Shown here: positions 9,226-17,433 of the stretch, piece by piece
Layout of the letters: each line of letters opens with the position of its first letter
Position numbering within the stretch: the stretch's first letter is position 1
Source: Pseudoalteromonas arctica A 37-1-2
Lineage (GTDB): Bacteria; Pseudomonadota; Gammaproteobacteria; Enterobacterales; Alteromonadaceae
Assembly: GCF_000238395.3 (NCBI RefSeq)
Contig: NZ_CP011025.1
Span: 868,001-932,000 of the forward strand
Length of the DNA stretch: 64,000 nt
Direction of reading: 5' to 3'
Notes under the pieces: model-generated
Seen by the model: only the letters and a program-made list of their open reading frames with translations
Told to the model about the DNA's origin: nothing
Database searches by the model: none
Position numbers and translations under genes: made by a program

Positions 9226-9264
9226 ACCACTTTTATTATCTCACTTATTTAAAGAGAATATACC

Positions 9265-10749
9265 ATGACAATTCGCACCCGTGTTGCCCCGTCGCCAACT
9301 GGTGACCCGCATCTTGGCACCGCTTATATCGCCTTATTTAACTACTGTTTTGCTAAACAACAAGGCGGTGAATTTGTACTTCGTATAGAAGATACAGACC
9401 AAGTACGTAGCACGCCAGAGTCTGAACTTGCGATTATGGATAGCCTACGTTGGTTAGGGCTTGAGTGGGATCATGGTCCTGATGTGGGTGGCGAATTTGG
9501 TCCTTACCGTCAATCTGAGCGTAGCGATTTATATAAAAAATACGCGCATCAGTTAGTTGACGATGGTAAAGCGTTTTACTGCTTTGCAACAAGCGAAGAG
9601 CTTGATCAAATGCGTGAAGAGCAAATGGCAGAAGGCCTACGCCCTAAATATGACGGTCGTGGTTTAAACCATACAGATGAAGAAATTAAAGCAAACTTAG
9701 CTGAAGGCAAACCTTACGTTATACGTATGAAAATCCCGAGCGAAGGCACATTTAAGTTTAACGACTACCTACGTGATGAAATTGAGATCCCGTGGGAAAA
9801 CGTAGACATGCAAGTGCTTTTAAAAGCGGATGGCTTTCCAACGTACTTTTTAGCGAACGTAGTTGACGACCACCATATGGAAATTAGTCATATTTTCCGT
9901 GGTGAAGAGTGGATTAACTCAGCACCTAAGTTATTAAAACTGTATGAAGATTTTGGTTGGGAAGCACCAGTACTTGGTCACTTACCATTACTACGTAACC
10001 CAGATAAATCAAAGCTGTCTAAGCGTAAAAACCCAACGTCTATTAATTACTATAAAGAAATGGGCTACCTGCCAGAAGCCGTGCTTAACTACTTAGGCCG
10101 TATGGGTTGGTCAATGCCTGATGAGCGTGAAAAGTTCACACTTAATGAGATGATTGAAAACTTCGACATGAAGCGCGTATCGCTTGGTGGTCCAGTATTC
10201 GACGTAGATAAATTAAGCTGGTTAAACGGCATGTGGATCCGCGAGAATCTAACCGACGAGCAGTTAATTCAGCGCTTTGTTGATTGGAAGTTTAATGGCG
10301 AAATGCTCGCTAAAATATTACCAGAAGTTAAAACACGTATTAATACGCTGTCGGATATGGTTGAGCTTGCAGGGCACTTTGTAGGTGGTATTCCAACTTA
10401 CGATCCTGCGCTATTAACAGCCGGCAAAGCAGACGAAAACGTGATTCGCCAAGCGCTACAATTTTTTGTATGGCAGCTTGAAGGTTTACGTAGCTTTGAA
10501 AAGCCCGCTATTTTTGCAATTGCAAAAGAAGTTGCAACATTCCACGAGCTTAAGATTAAAGACTTTTTAGAGCCAATATTTGTCGCAATTACTGGCAAAA
10601 CGTCAAGTACGTCAGTGCTTGATGCAATGGAAATACTAGGGTCTGACCTATCACGTGCTCGTTTACGTGTTGCGCTTGCTCATTTAGGTATTTCTAAAAA
10701 GCAGGCTAAAAATATAGAGCGTGCGTACCGCGAATACCCAAGTGCATAA
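9265..10749 (+). CDS. gltX: Glutamate-tRNA ligase
   Basis: This class I aminoacyl-tRNA synthetase charges tRNA-Glu. The HIGH-type motif is in '[13 protein letters not shown]' and the KMSKS-type motif is 'KLSKRK'. The catalytic core is followed by an alpha-helical anticodon-binding region that ends 'AYREYPSA'. The 494 residues are full length. Codon use is strongly biased, as expected for a highly expressed gene. A strong terminator follows. Confidence 0.97.
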   Translation: MTIRTRVAPSPTGDPHLGTAYIALFNYCFAKQQGGEFVLRIEDTDQVRSTPESELAIMDSLRWLGLEWDHGPDVGGEFGPYRQSERSDLYKKYAHQLVDDGKAFYCFATSEELDQMREEQMAEGLRPKYDGRGLNHTDEEIKANLAEGKPYVIRMKIPSEGTFKFNDYLRDEIEIPWENVDMQVLLKADGFPTYFLANVVDDHHMEISHIFRGEEWINSAPKLLKLYEDFGWEAPVLGHLPLLRNPDKSKLSKRKNPTSINYYKEMGYLPEAVLNYLGRMGWSMPDEREKFTLNEMIENFDMKRVSLGGPVFDVDKLSWLNGMWIRENLTDEQLIQRFVDWKFNGEMLAKILPEVKTRINTLSDMVELAGHFVGGIPTYDPALLTAGKADENVIRQALQFFVWQLEGLRSFEKPAIFAIAKEVATFHELKIKDFLEPIFVAITGKTSSTSVLDAMEILGSDLSRARLRVALAHLGISKKQAKNIERAYREYPSA

Positions 10750-10767
10750 TTACTAAAATGCACTTAT

Positions 10768-10803
10768 AAAAGCCGAGCTTAGTAAAATAAGTTCGGCTTT
10801 TTT
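10768..10803 (+). terminator. Rho-independent terminator after gltX
   Basis: AAAGCCGA pairs with TCGGCTTT around an A-rich loop, followed by a T tract, about 20 bases past the gltX stop. Confidence 0.85.
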
Positions 10804-10909
10804 GTGTCAGGTTGTTTAGCTATATATCATGGCGTTTTAGTCTCGTTTAAAAACGAAGTAAGACCCAGCCCAATGATACAATAAGACACATAAACAATAT
10901 GGAGGCAGT

Positions 10910-11209
10910 ATGATTGCAACCGTTAAAAACAAAGCTATTTTTAGCAGTAATACATTTTCGATAAACCTTGTTACTTACCCAACTAATCACAGCGTAATGA
11001 ACCATATTGACCCTGTGCAGCAAGGGCGCTATTACAAGCTCAACTTTGTATTAGAAAAACCTAAAGCGGGTGGGGTATTTAAATGCTCAAAATGCATTAT
11101 AAATTTATTTAATCGCGTGTATTTATTCAGACCCGATAAGTACGAACACAGCGTATCTAAAATCGAGTCTGGAAAGCGCGTATTACTTAGCTTTGCGCTT
11201 AATATATAA
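10910..11209 (+). CDS. Hypothetical protein, 99 residues
   Basis: I do not recognise this protein. It has a very good ribosome site (GGAGG six bases before the ATG), which is the main reason to accept it. The sequence is soluble and basic with no signal peptide or membrane segment. A central 'FKCSKC' is a single CxxC pair that could bind metal or form a disulfide. It converges with the RcsF-like lipoprotein gene, with a 16-base gap. The antisense frame at 11032-11271 lacks a ribosome site and I rejected it. Confidence 0.6.
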   Translation: MIATVKNKAIFSSNTFSINLVTYPTNHSVMNHIDPVQQGRYYKLNFVLEKPKAGGVFKCSKCIINLFNRVYLFRPDKYEHSVSKIESGKRVLLSFALNI

Positions 11210-11225
11210 TTTGCACTTTTACTTA

Positions 11226-11618
11226 TTAATAGTCGTAGGCCTGTCCGGTGCATAAAACAGATAGGTCGCAATACGATACAGACGTTTCACTACAAGAATT
11301 AATAGTAAAAGCATTTCCGCCTCTGCGCATGGCATCAGCTTTAAGTAAATCAATCGCGTTTGATTTAGAGCGGTTATAGCTTACATTATTGCTGCCCATA
11401 CCGTCGCCATCACAGCTTTCACCTTCTATTCGGCCTAGGAGGGTAGCGCCACTTTCGTGTGCTTCTTGGTCGCTATAAAATTGCTGTAAATCTCTTTTAT
11501 TAACGTAGGTGCCAATTTCTTGAGATAAAACGCCGTTGTCTATATCTGTATGATAAGTCATGCTTGAACAACCCGTTATTGTGGCGAGCACTGTTATTGC
11601 CGTTATAAAACGTAGCAT
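11226..11618 (-). CDS. RcsF-like outer-membrane lipoprotein
   Basis: This small lipoprotein has a type II signal peptide whose lipobox ends '...ITGCSSM', with Cys at about residue 17. The mature part resembles RcsF, the envelope-stress sensor of enterobacteria: 'LLGRIEGESC', then 'LLKADAMRRGGNAFTINSC' and a closing 'CDLSVLCTGQAYDY', with four Cys placed as for RcsF's two disulfides. RcsF homologues outside enterobacteria often occur without a full Rcs phosphorelay, and none is seen in this window. Stress-sensor function is therefore uncertain, but the fold assignment is reasonable. Confidence 0.65.
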   Translation of the reverse strand: MLRFITAITVLATITGCSSMTYHTDIDNGVLSQEIGTYVNKRDLQQFYSDQEAHESGATLLGRIEGESCDGDGMGSNNVSYNRSKSNAIDLLKADAMRRGGNAFTINSCSETSVSYCDLSVLCTGQAYDY

Positions 11619-11722
11619 ATTTATTAGTCCCTTAATTTATTATTTGAAATAGTAAATTACTAACAAAATCAAATGCGGGCAATGTTTACTACTAAGTAAA
11701 TTGTTAGCATTTGTAAATGTAT

Positions 11723-12592
11723 TTAGATTTTATTGAGCATAGGATAAGTAAACAAAAAGAAGTGGCAAACATTAACCAACCAATGGCATAAAATAGCCCA
11801 CTCTAAGCGCTGCGTTTTATAAAAAACATAGCCATACCCCAAGCCGGCAATAAATGAAACCAATACATAGTTAATTCCTCCAGCAAAATGTGCCAAAGCA
11901 AAAATACCTGCAGTAATTACAGGGGCAAGTATTGCTAAACGGGTAGGTGTAATTATTTTGCTAAGCTTAGTTTGTAGTAAACCTCGAAATAAAGCTTCCT
12001 CGGCAACACAGGTAAATAAAAGATTAATAGCAATAAAGGCTAGCCAAAAGCCAGGAACCTTAGGGTTAAAGCTTACAAGTCCTAGCATTAAAGCCGCAGT
12101 GAGCGCAGCTAAAACAGTAGCAATAATTATTAAAATGGGTTGTTTAACGTTTAATGGGTCTGCTTTATTAGAGTCTGCTTTTAAAGTTTTTTTATTCGAA
12201 TAAAAGTAAGCACAAAGAAATAAACCCGCCATAGCTTTATCAAAATTAGCATAAAGGGTAAAAGCAATCGCATCGCTTGTAATACGCTCGTTTATAACAA
12301 TAGGGAGGTTATTAAAACCAGGTACCCAATGAAGTGCTAATGCCAATGAGGAAACTATAAAAACAGTACTTAAAGTAGCGCGTATTATTGCCTGCTTTGT
12401 ATTTAGCGCACAGTAGTATAAAACAACGTAAAGCCCGGTTAACAGCAGGGCATATAAATTTATATAACCTTGAAAATATGCACTTACAACACTTAAAGCT
12501 AGTAAGTAGTGCCAAAGGGGGTGCCGCATTATTGATATTTTGCAGTACGGAAAAACACATATAATTGATAGCGCTAATAAATAAAAGGTCAT
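11723..12592 (-). CDS. CPBP-family intramembrane metalloprotease
   Basis: This multi-pass membrane protein carries the CPBP/Abi (CAAX protease and bacteriocin-processing) motifs: 'EEALFRGLLQTKL' (EExxxR), then 'FALAHF' (FxxxH) and 'CHWLVNVCHF' (HxxxN-type), all in the C-terminal half. Eight or so hydrophobic segments cover the 289 residues. Family members cleave within the membrane or act in bacteriocin self-immunity. No bacteriocin gene is nearby, so the substrate is open. Neighbours run in other directions, and it looks monocistronic. Confidence 0.85.
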   Translation of the reverse strand: MTFYLLALSIICVFPYCKISIMRHPLWHYLLALSVVSAYFQGYINLYALLLTGLYVVLYYCALNTKQAIIRATLSTVFIVSSLALALHWVPGFNNLPIVINERITSDAIAFTLYANFDKAMAGLFLCAYFYSNKKTLKADSNKADPLNVKQPILIIIATVLAALTAALMLGLVSFNPKVPGFWLAFIAINLLFTCVAEEALFRGLLQTKLSKIITPTRLAILAPVITAGIFALAHFAGGINYVLVSFIAGLGYGYVFYKTQRLEWAILCHWLVNVCHFFLFTYPMLNKI

Positions 12593-12704
12593 TGTTTTTT
12601 ATTGCTCTGTTTTATTTAGCAACTAATCTAACAGATTCGACCTCTCAGTATTTTTTTTCTGGTAATATAGATAGGTTATAAGCAGTTTAAGCAGTGAACA
12701 AACT

Positions 12705-13406
12705 ATGTTAAGTCCTTTTTTTCAGCAGCATGCTGATTATGTTTCTATCTCTCGTGAGCAAGGTTGTCGATTCGCTAAATGCGTTGCTGACGATTACAAT
12801 CCACTCCACGACAAAGATGCCAAAAAGTTTTGCGCGCCAGGAGACTTACTTTTTTCATTGGTACTAGACCGCTACGGTATTAGTGAACAAATGGAATTTA
12901 CTTTTGCCGGTATGGTTGATGAAAACACCAAACTTAACTTCCCTGAAGGGGCTGATGAGTTTGATGTAACCAATGGCGAAAAAGTTATTTTAAAGGTAAA
13001 GCGCAAAGGTAAAACCAGCCAATGCCCAGCACTAACTAATAGTCTAATAAAAAATTATGTTGAGTTTTCTGGTACTACTTTCCCGCATGTAATTATTCCA
13101 TTAATGGGTAAGCAAGAGGTAATGATTAACCCTGCTCGCCCAATGATTATTTACGAATCAATGCTTATCAACCTTGATAATCTTGATATTACAGCACCAG
13201 AACTTGAGTTTGCAGAGCCTAGTTTTGAGTACGCCGGTAAGCGCGGAAAAATTACACTACGTTTTAACCTGTTAGAAAATGGCGTTAAAGTGGGTAGTGG
13301 TGAAAAGCATATGGTAGTTTCGGGTATACGCGAATACTGCCAAGCAACAGTTGACGATTTAATAGCGTTTTACAACGAGCGTAAAGCGACACTAAAGCCA
13401 GCTTAA
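12705..13406 (+). CDS. DUF3581 family protein
   Basis: This is a cytoplasmic protein of 233 residues that I recognise as the DUF3581 family, conserved in gammaproteobacteria and uncharacterised. The N-terminal 'AKCVADDYNPLHDKDAKKF' resembles the DxNPxH-type segment of MaoC-like hotdog hydratases, and the rest alternates as beta strands compatible with a double hotdog. An acyl-CoA or acyl-ACP role is possible but is only a structural guess. A strong terminator follows the gene at once. Confidence 0.8.
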   Translation: MLSPFFQQHADYVSISREQGCRFAKCVADDYNPLHDKDAKKFCAPGDLLFSLVLDRYGISEQMEFTFAGMVDENTKLNFPEGADEFDVTNGEKVILKVKRKGKTSQCPALTNSLIKNYVEFSGTTFPHVIIPLMGKQEVMINPARPMIIYESMLINLDNLDITAPELEFAEPSFEYAGKRGKITLRFNLLENGVKVGSGEKHMVVSGIREYCQATVDDLIAFYNERKATLKPA

Positions 13407-13422
13407 AGCTACAGCAAATTAT

Positions 13423-13464
13423 AAAAGGCGCTAAATACAGCTGTTATTTAGCGCCTTTTTTATT
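13423..13464 (+). terminator. Rho-independent terminator after the DUF3581 gene
   Basis: AAAAGGCGCTAAATA pairs perfectly with TATTTAGCGCCTTTT, and extra T residues follow. Confidence 0.88.
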
Positions 13465-13583
13465 GTTTTTAGCGCTAAAGCGAAAGTGAGCAACCACGAT
13501 TAAATACTTTTCTGGACTGGTTAATTTACGCAGTACAGTAATATGCGTACAATAGCGCTCTTTGTTATTTTAAAGCTAAGCCT

Positions 13584-14831
13584 ATGTCTGCCACTACGTT
13601 CTCATCACTTAATCTCGACCCGTTATTATTAACAGCGATTGAGCAAAATAATTACACTCAACCTACCGCAATTCAGATTAAAACTATTCCGCCTATTTTA
13701 GCCGGAAGTGATGTAATGGGCAGCGCGCAAACAGGTACGGGTAAAACCGCCGCCTTTGTTTTACCTTTATTACATAAGCTTTTAAATACCCCTAAAAAAG
13801 ATGAGCAAGGCCTTGCCCGCGTTGTAATTTTAACGCCAACCCGTGAGCTTGCTCAGCAAGTATTTGCAAGCTTTGAAAAGTACGCACAAGGCACTAATAT
13901 CAATGGCGCTTTAGCCTATGGTGGCGTAAGTATTGGCCCTCAAATAAAAGCACTTAAAACAGCGCAAGTTATAGTGGCAACACCTGGGCGTTTGCTTGAT
14001 CATATAGTTAAAGGCAGTGTGGTACTTTCAAGCGTAGACTCCTTAGTGTTTGACGAAGCTGACCGCATGCTTGATATGGGCTTTATTGATGAAATTAGAC
14101 GTATATTGCGACATATCCCGGGCGATCGCCAAACTTTACTATTTTCAGCTACGTTTGATGACAGCGTGTTTGAACTCAGTAAAAAGTTACTTAAAAACCC
14201 AGAACTAATTGAAGTTGATAAGCGCAACTCAGCAGCCGTTGAAGTAGAGCAAGTTATTTACGCTGTAGATGAGGATCGTAAGCGCGAACTTGTATCGCAC
14301 ATGATTGGCATGAAAAACTGGCGCCAAGTGCTTATTTTTACTCGCACAAAACAAATGGCTGATCAGCTTGCTAAAGAAATGTGTAAAGATGGTTTAAAAA
14401 CCGAATCAATCCATGGCGACAAATCGCAAGGCGCACGCGACCGTGCATTGCAAAACTTTAAAGAAGGTATTACACGCGTACTTGTTGCAACCGATGTAGC
14501 TGCGCGTGGTTTAGATATTTCTACACTTAGATACGTAATTAACTTTGAACTACCGTACATTGCCGAGGATTACGTGCACCGTATTGGCCGTACAGGTCGA
14601 GCTGGTGAACAAGGACTTGCTATGTCGCTGGTAAGTCTTGATGAGCAATGGCTGCTAGAAGAAATTGAAGTACTACTCGATACGCGTTTAACGCCGCAGT
14701 GGTTAGAAGGTTACGAGCCAGATCCTAATAAAAAGCCAAAAGATAATCGTAAAAATACTAACAAGTCGCGAAAAGATCGCGATAAAAAACGCATCACTGG
14801 TAAAAGAGAGCCAAGCAGACGTCGTAAATAA
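13584..14831 (+). CDS. DEAD-box ATP-dependent RNA helicase, RhlE-like
   Basis: This superfamily 2 RNA helicase probably acts in RNA decay or ribosome assembly, particularly useful in the cold. All motifs are present: the Q motif ('TQPTAIQIKTIP'), Walker A 'AQTGTGKT', 'PTRELAQQ', 'TPGRLLD', DEAD in 'VFDEADRMLD', 'SAT', 'IFTRTK', 'TDVAARGLD' and 'HRIGRTGRAG'. A short basic, low-complexity tail (about 375-415, rich in K, R and N) is typical of RhlE/SrmB-type proteins and binds RNA. The exact orthologue among RhlE, SrmB and DbpA cannot be fixed by eye. Confidence 0.93.
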   Translation: MSATTFSSLNLDPLLLTAIEQNNYTQPTAIQIKTIPPILAGSDVMGSAQTGTGKTAAFVLPLLHKLLNTPKKDEQGLARVVILTPTRELAQQVFASFEKYAQGTNINGALAYGGVSIGPQIKALKTAQVIVATPGRLLDHIVKGSVVLSSVDSLVFDEADRMLDMGFIDEIRRILRHIPGDRQTLLFSATFDDSVFELSKKLLKNPELIEVDKRNSAAVEVEQVIYAVDEDRKRELVSHMIGMKNWRQVLIFTRTKQMADQLAKEMCKDGLKTESIHGDKSQGARDRALQNFKEGITRVLVATDVAARGLDISTLRYVINFELPYIAEDYVHRIGRTGRAGEQGLAMSLVSLDEQWLLEEIEVLLDTRLTPQWLEGYEPDPNKKPKDNRKNTNKSRKDRDKKRITGKREPSRRRK

Positions 14832-14889
14832 TAGCTTTTACTTTGCTTTTTTGCCTATACTGGAGCTACTAAATAGCCGAGGTAAAGCA

Positions 14890-15870
14890 ATGTTTGAAAT
14901 TGATCAATGGGCATTTTCTGGTATTGATGGCCAAATATCTTTGCATAAATGGCAAAAAACAATCGACCTTATAACGGGGCTTTTTTCAGCCCCGTCTGGT
15001 TATATAGTTCAAGCAACAAGCAAAGGCTATCGCGTTGTTATTAGAAGTAACGAAGGTGGCTCTAACTTTGAGACCAATCCTATACTTCCTCCTCAAACAC
15101 CTCTGTTTTGTCGCCACGTAGCTGAAACTAACAGTACATTATATGTTAATGATGCAAGTAATAACGATACATGGAATACCCTACCAGAAGTAGTTGAAGA
15201 CGGTGTTGAATCCTACCTAGGTTTACCTATTCATTGGCCTGAAGGCGAAGTGTTTGGCACGTTATGTTTAAAAGACACTAAAATAACAAGCTATACCGAT
15301 GAATATTTTGAACTCATAGAACAACTACGCGATTTGATTGAAGACGACCTAGCGCTTGTGTATAGCTATGAGCAAATGCGCGAAATAGCCATGTTAGACT
15401 CATTAACGAATATTTATAACCGCCGAGCACTTAACTTATTAGCCCAGCAAAAACTTAACTTAGCGCTACGTTTAGGCTTTGACGTGTGTTGTTTGTTTAT
15501 TGATATAAACGACTTTAAAAAATTAAACGACACCTGCGGACATGAAGTGGGCGACAAAGCCTTAATTATATTGGCAGATACGCTAAAAACGCATTTAAGA
15601 GATGCTGATATAGTAGGGCGCTTAGGTGGCGATGAGTTTGTTGCAGTAATGCAAGTAAGCGATAAAAGCAAGATTAACTACATCATGGATAAAATATCCT
15701 CTGAGTATTCAAAAGCCTTACTCAAAGAAGACGTTTGCGATTTATCGCTTAGTATTGGTTATAGTTTTACTAATAAACAAAAGCAGCCCTTTGAAGCGCT
15801 ATTAAATGATGCAGACCACGCAATGTATAAAAATAAACAAGCGTATAAGCTCGCTAAAAAAGCACAATAA
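14890..15870 (+). CDS. GAF-GGDEF diguanylate cyclase
   Basis: It is predicted to make cyclic di-GMP from two GTP. I start it at the ATG at 14890, behind GAGGTAAAGCA, not at the upstream in-frame TTG. An N-terminal GAF-like sensor region (about 15-160) is followed by a GGDEF domain (about 165-325) with an intact active site in 'GRLGGDEFVAVM'. The product-inhibition I-site 'RDAD' stands exactly five residues before GGDEF. There is no signal peptide or membrane helix, so it is cytosolic; the GAF ligand is unknown. The following small membrane-protein gene is 16 bases away. Confidence 0.92.
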   Translation: MFEIDQWAFSGIDGQISLHKWQKTIDLITGLFSAPSGYIVQATSKGYRVVIRSNEGGSNFETNPILPPQTPLFCRHVAETNSTLYVNDASNNDTWNTLPEVVEDGVESYLGLPIHWPEGEVFGTLCLKDTKITSYTDEYFELIEQLRDLIEDDLALVYSYEQMREIAMLDSLTNIYNRRALNLLAQQKLNLALRLGFDVCCLFIDINDFKKLNDTCGHEVGDKALIILADTLKTHLRDADIVGRLGGDEFVAVMQVSDKSKINYIMDKISSEYSKALLKEDVCDLSLSIGYSFTNKQKQPFEALLNDADHAMYKNKQAYKLAKKAQ

Positions 15871-15886
15871 TAAAAGGAGGTTCGTC

Positions 15887-16074
15887 ATGACTCATGCCAC
15901 ACAAACTTGGCTAGTTTTTTCTGCGATGGGTTTTATTTTTTCCTTAGCAATAATAAGCTCATTTGAAACGTCCCTAGCATTAGATTTATATCTAATGAGG
16001 GAATAATTCTTGGTGTTATGTGCTCATCGATGGGGTTTGCCTTAAAAAGGCTTGAGAGTAATAACCAAAAATAG
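15887..16074 (+). pseudogene. Small two-helix membrane protein gene, apparently frameshifted
   Basis: A perfect ribosome site (AAGGAGG) precedes an ATG that opens a 39-codon frame with one membrane helix (WLVFSAMGFIFSLAIISSF) and stops at 16006. The next frame, with no new start needed, continues 'NEGIILGVMCSSMGFALKRL' and ends in a charged tail at TAG 16072-16074. Adding one base within the sequence near 15990-15996 joins them into a roughly 63-residue hairpin-type membrane protein. This could be a real lesion, a sequencing error or chance. I do not recognise the protein. Confidence 0.45.
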
Positions 16075-16141
16075 CTTTAATGGATAGCTTAAGCAGCAAA
16101 TTTTTACGTACTTATTAATTTATTTTTCAAAGTACGGACAT

Positions 16142-16166
16142 AAAAAAGCAAGCCATTAGGCTTGCC
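16142..16166 (-). terminator. Rho-independent terminator of the MTHFR-family gene
   Basis: Read on the minus strand, GCAAGCC-TAAT-GGCTTGC is followed by TTTTTT. It lies about 60 bases beyond the stop of the leftward gene. Confidence 0.85.
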
Positions 16167-16195
16167 AAGAAGGGTGTTAATTAGCTCTCCTAGCC

Positions 16196-16240
16196 TTTAA
16201 GCTATTAGCTTTTAAGCTATTAGCTTTTAAGCTATTAGCT
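16196..16240. repeat. Three tandem copies of a 15-bp unit
   Basis: TTTAAGCTATTAGCT is repeated exactly three times. The last copy overlaps the final codons of the MTHFR-family gene. On the minus strand each unit reads K-L-I-A-stop in frame, so the stop codon itself has been triplicated. Confidence 0.9.
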
Positions 16241-17183
16241 TTTCCGCAAGGTTCAATTCCATAATGGCTTTTAATAAACGGTATAAATTAATTGACGCGT
16301 CAATTTCTTCTTTACGGTTTGTTAAGCTTTCAATATTTAAGCCCAGCGGTACATCTAAATGCGCACAGCTTTTAAGTATTAAGTCGAGATTTTCGCGGCA
16401 AATACGGACTGATTCGCTTAATGTATTGTCTGCATCAAGCATGCGCCATTTAGTTGCCTCTGGCACTGAGATACCCAACCATTGCATAAACTCTAAGGTT
16501 TTTTCGCCTCCGCACGGGGTAAACGTTAATATAATACGTTGAGGTGTAATACCCTGTGCTTTACACGTACGTGCGTAGCTAGTAATTAGCTCTATAGTAG
16601 CTTGTGCGTCGTAAACAGCTTGCGATATAAAAAACTGACAACCTTGTGCTGTTTTTTCTATTAATCGTTCGTGCTCATTTCGTTTACTTGAATGGCGCTC
16701 GGCAATCGTAACGCCACCTAAAAAGAAATCATCTGATTGCTCAGCCATCGCTTTATACGCATCTGGCAGGCTTAGCTTTATATCGCCTATTGATGACGGG
16801 CTACCTACTAAAACTACATTTTGTAAATCGTAGTCGTTTTTAGTCTCACTTAGCCAATCTTTAAATTCGCCTACGCCACGCTGCGCCACACTTTTATAAG
16901 TAATCACATCTTGTGCAGATAAATTACGAAGTAAATGGCTGTATTCACGCGGATCAACGGTTTGTTTAAACGCAAATGGACGGTCTTGATTAGTTCGGCT
17001 GCTTTCGTCTTGAATGTCGTAAATTATCACGCCGTCGTATTCAATTTCGTGTAAGCGACCTAATAGCTTTTCTGCAATGGTTTTTAATTGCGCTTTATCG
17101 GTGCCAATTTTAGGCGGGGTAGTACCAATAAGATAAACACCTTGATTGGTGTCCACTATCTTCTCTTTTAGTGATAAAGCCAT
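16227..17183 (-). CDS. Methylenetetrahydrofolate reductase-family protein
   Basis: This belongs to the MTHFR TIM-barrel superfamily and is divergent from classical MetF. Family-like segments are 'DGVIIYDIQDESSR', 'VVLVGSPSSIGD', 'FFLGGVTIAERH', and 'CQFFISQAVYD' followed by 'IILTFTPCGGEKTLEFMQWLGISVPE'. It has about 318 residues, with an alternative ATG nine bases upstream and a ribosome site weak for both. A perfect MetJ operator half (AGACGTCT) lies about 50 bases upstream, which supports a role in methionine or one-carbon metabolism. Whether it replaces or accompanies a canonical MetF elsewhere cannot be told. Confidence 0.8.
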   Translation of the reverse strand: MALSLKEKIVDTNQGVYLIGTTPPKIGTDKAQLKTIAEKLLGRLHEIEYDGVIIYDIQDESSRTNQDRPFAFKQTVDPREYSHLLRNLSAQDVITYKSVAQRGVGEFKDWLSETKNDYDLQNVVLVGSPSSIGDIKLSLPDAYKAMAEQSDDFFLGGVTIAERHSSKRNEHERLIEKTAQGCQFFISQAVYDAQATIELITSYARTCKAQGITPQRIILTFTPCGGEKTLEFMQWLGISVPEATKWRMLDADNTLSESVRICRENLDLILKSCAHLDVPLGLNIESLTNRKEEIDASINLYRLLKAIMELNLAEKLIA

Positions 17184-17235
17184 AATCCTCATTCCAGCTA
17201 AGTTTGTTTTGATGGATTTAATATAGCAGCCATTT

Positions 17236-17251
17236 AGACGTCTAGATAGAT
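17236..17251 (-). promoter_or_regulatory. Candidate MetJ operator (met box)
   Basis: AGACGTCT at 17236-17243 is a perfect match to the 8-bp MetJ consensus. The adjoining octamer AGATAGAT matches at four positions, and MetJ binds two or more adjacent boxes. It lies upstream of the leftward MTHFR-family gene and away from the rightward M16 gene start. Confidence 0.6.
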
Positions 17252-17433
17252 TTATTTAATGAAAGTTTTTCAACTAACATGATGTTTATTCATAGTGCTT
17301 GTTCCCATAATTTATAATTGACACAGTTGTTTACATAATAAATTCCCTTTGGGCTCTTATATTTATTGGCTTTGGGGCATAATTAAAGAGTTAAATCTGA
17401 CAACAAATTTGCTCAATTTAAAAAGGGACAACA

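Noticed and set aside
11032..11271. 79-codon frame antisense to the 99-residue hypothetical gene
   Set aside because: The sense frame has GGAGG at the right distance, while the antisense frame has nothing and overlaps the lipoprotein gene end.
11723..12592. CPBP protease as part of a bacteriocin or abortive-infection system
   Set aside because: No bacteriocin precursor, exporter or partner gene is adjacent, and the flanking genes are unrelated.
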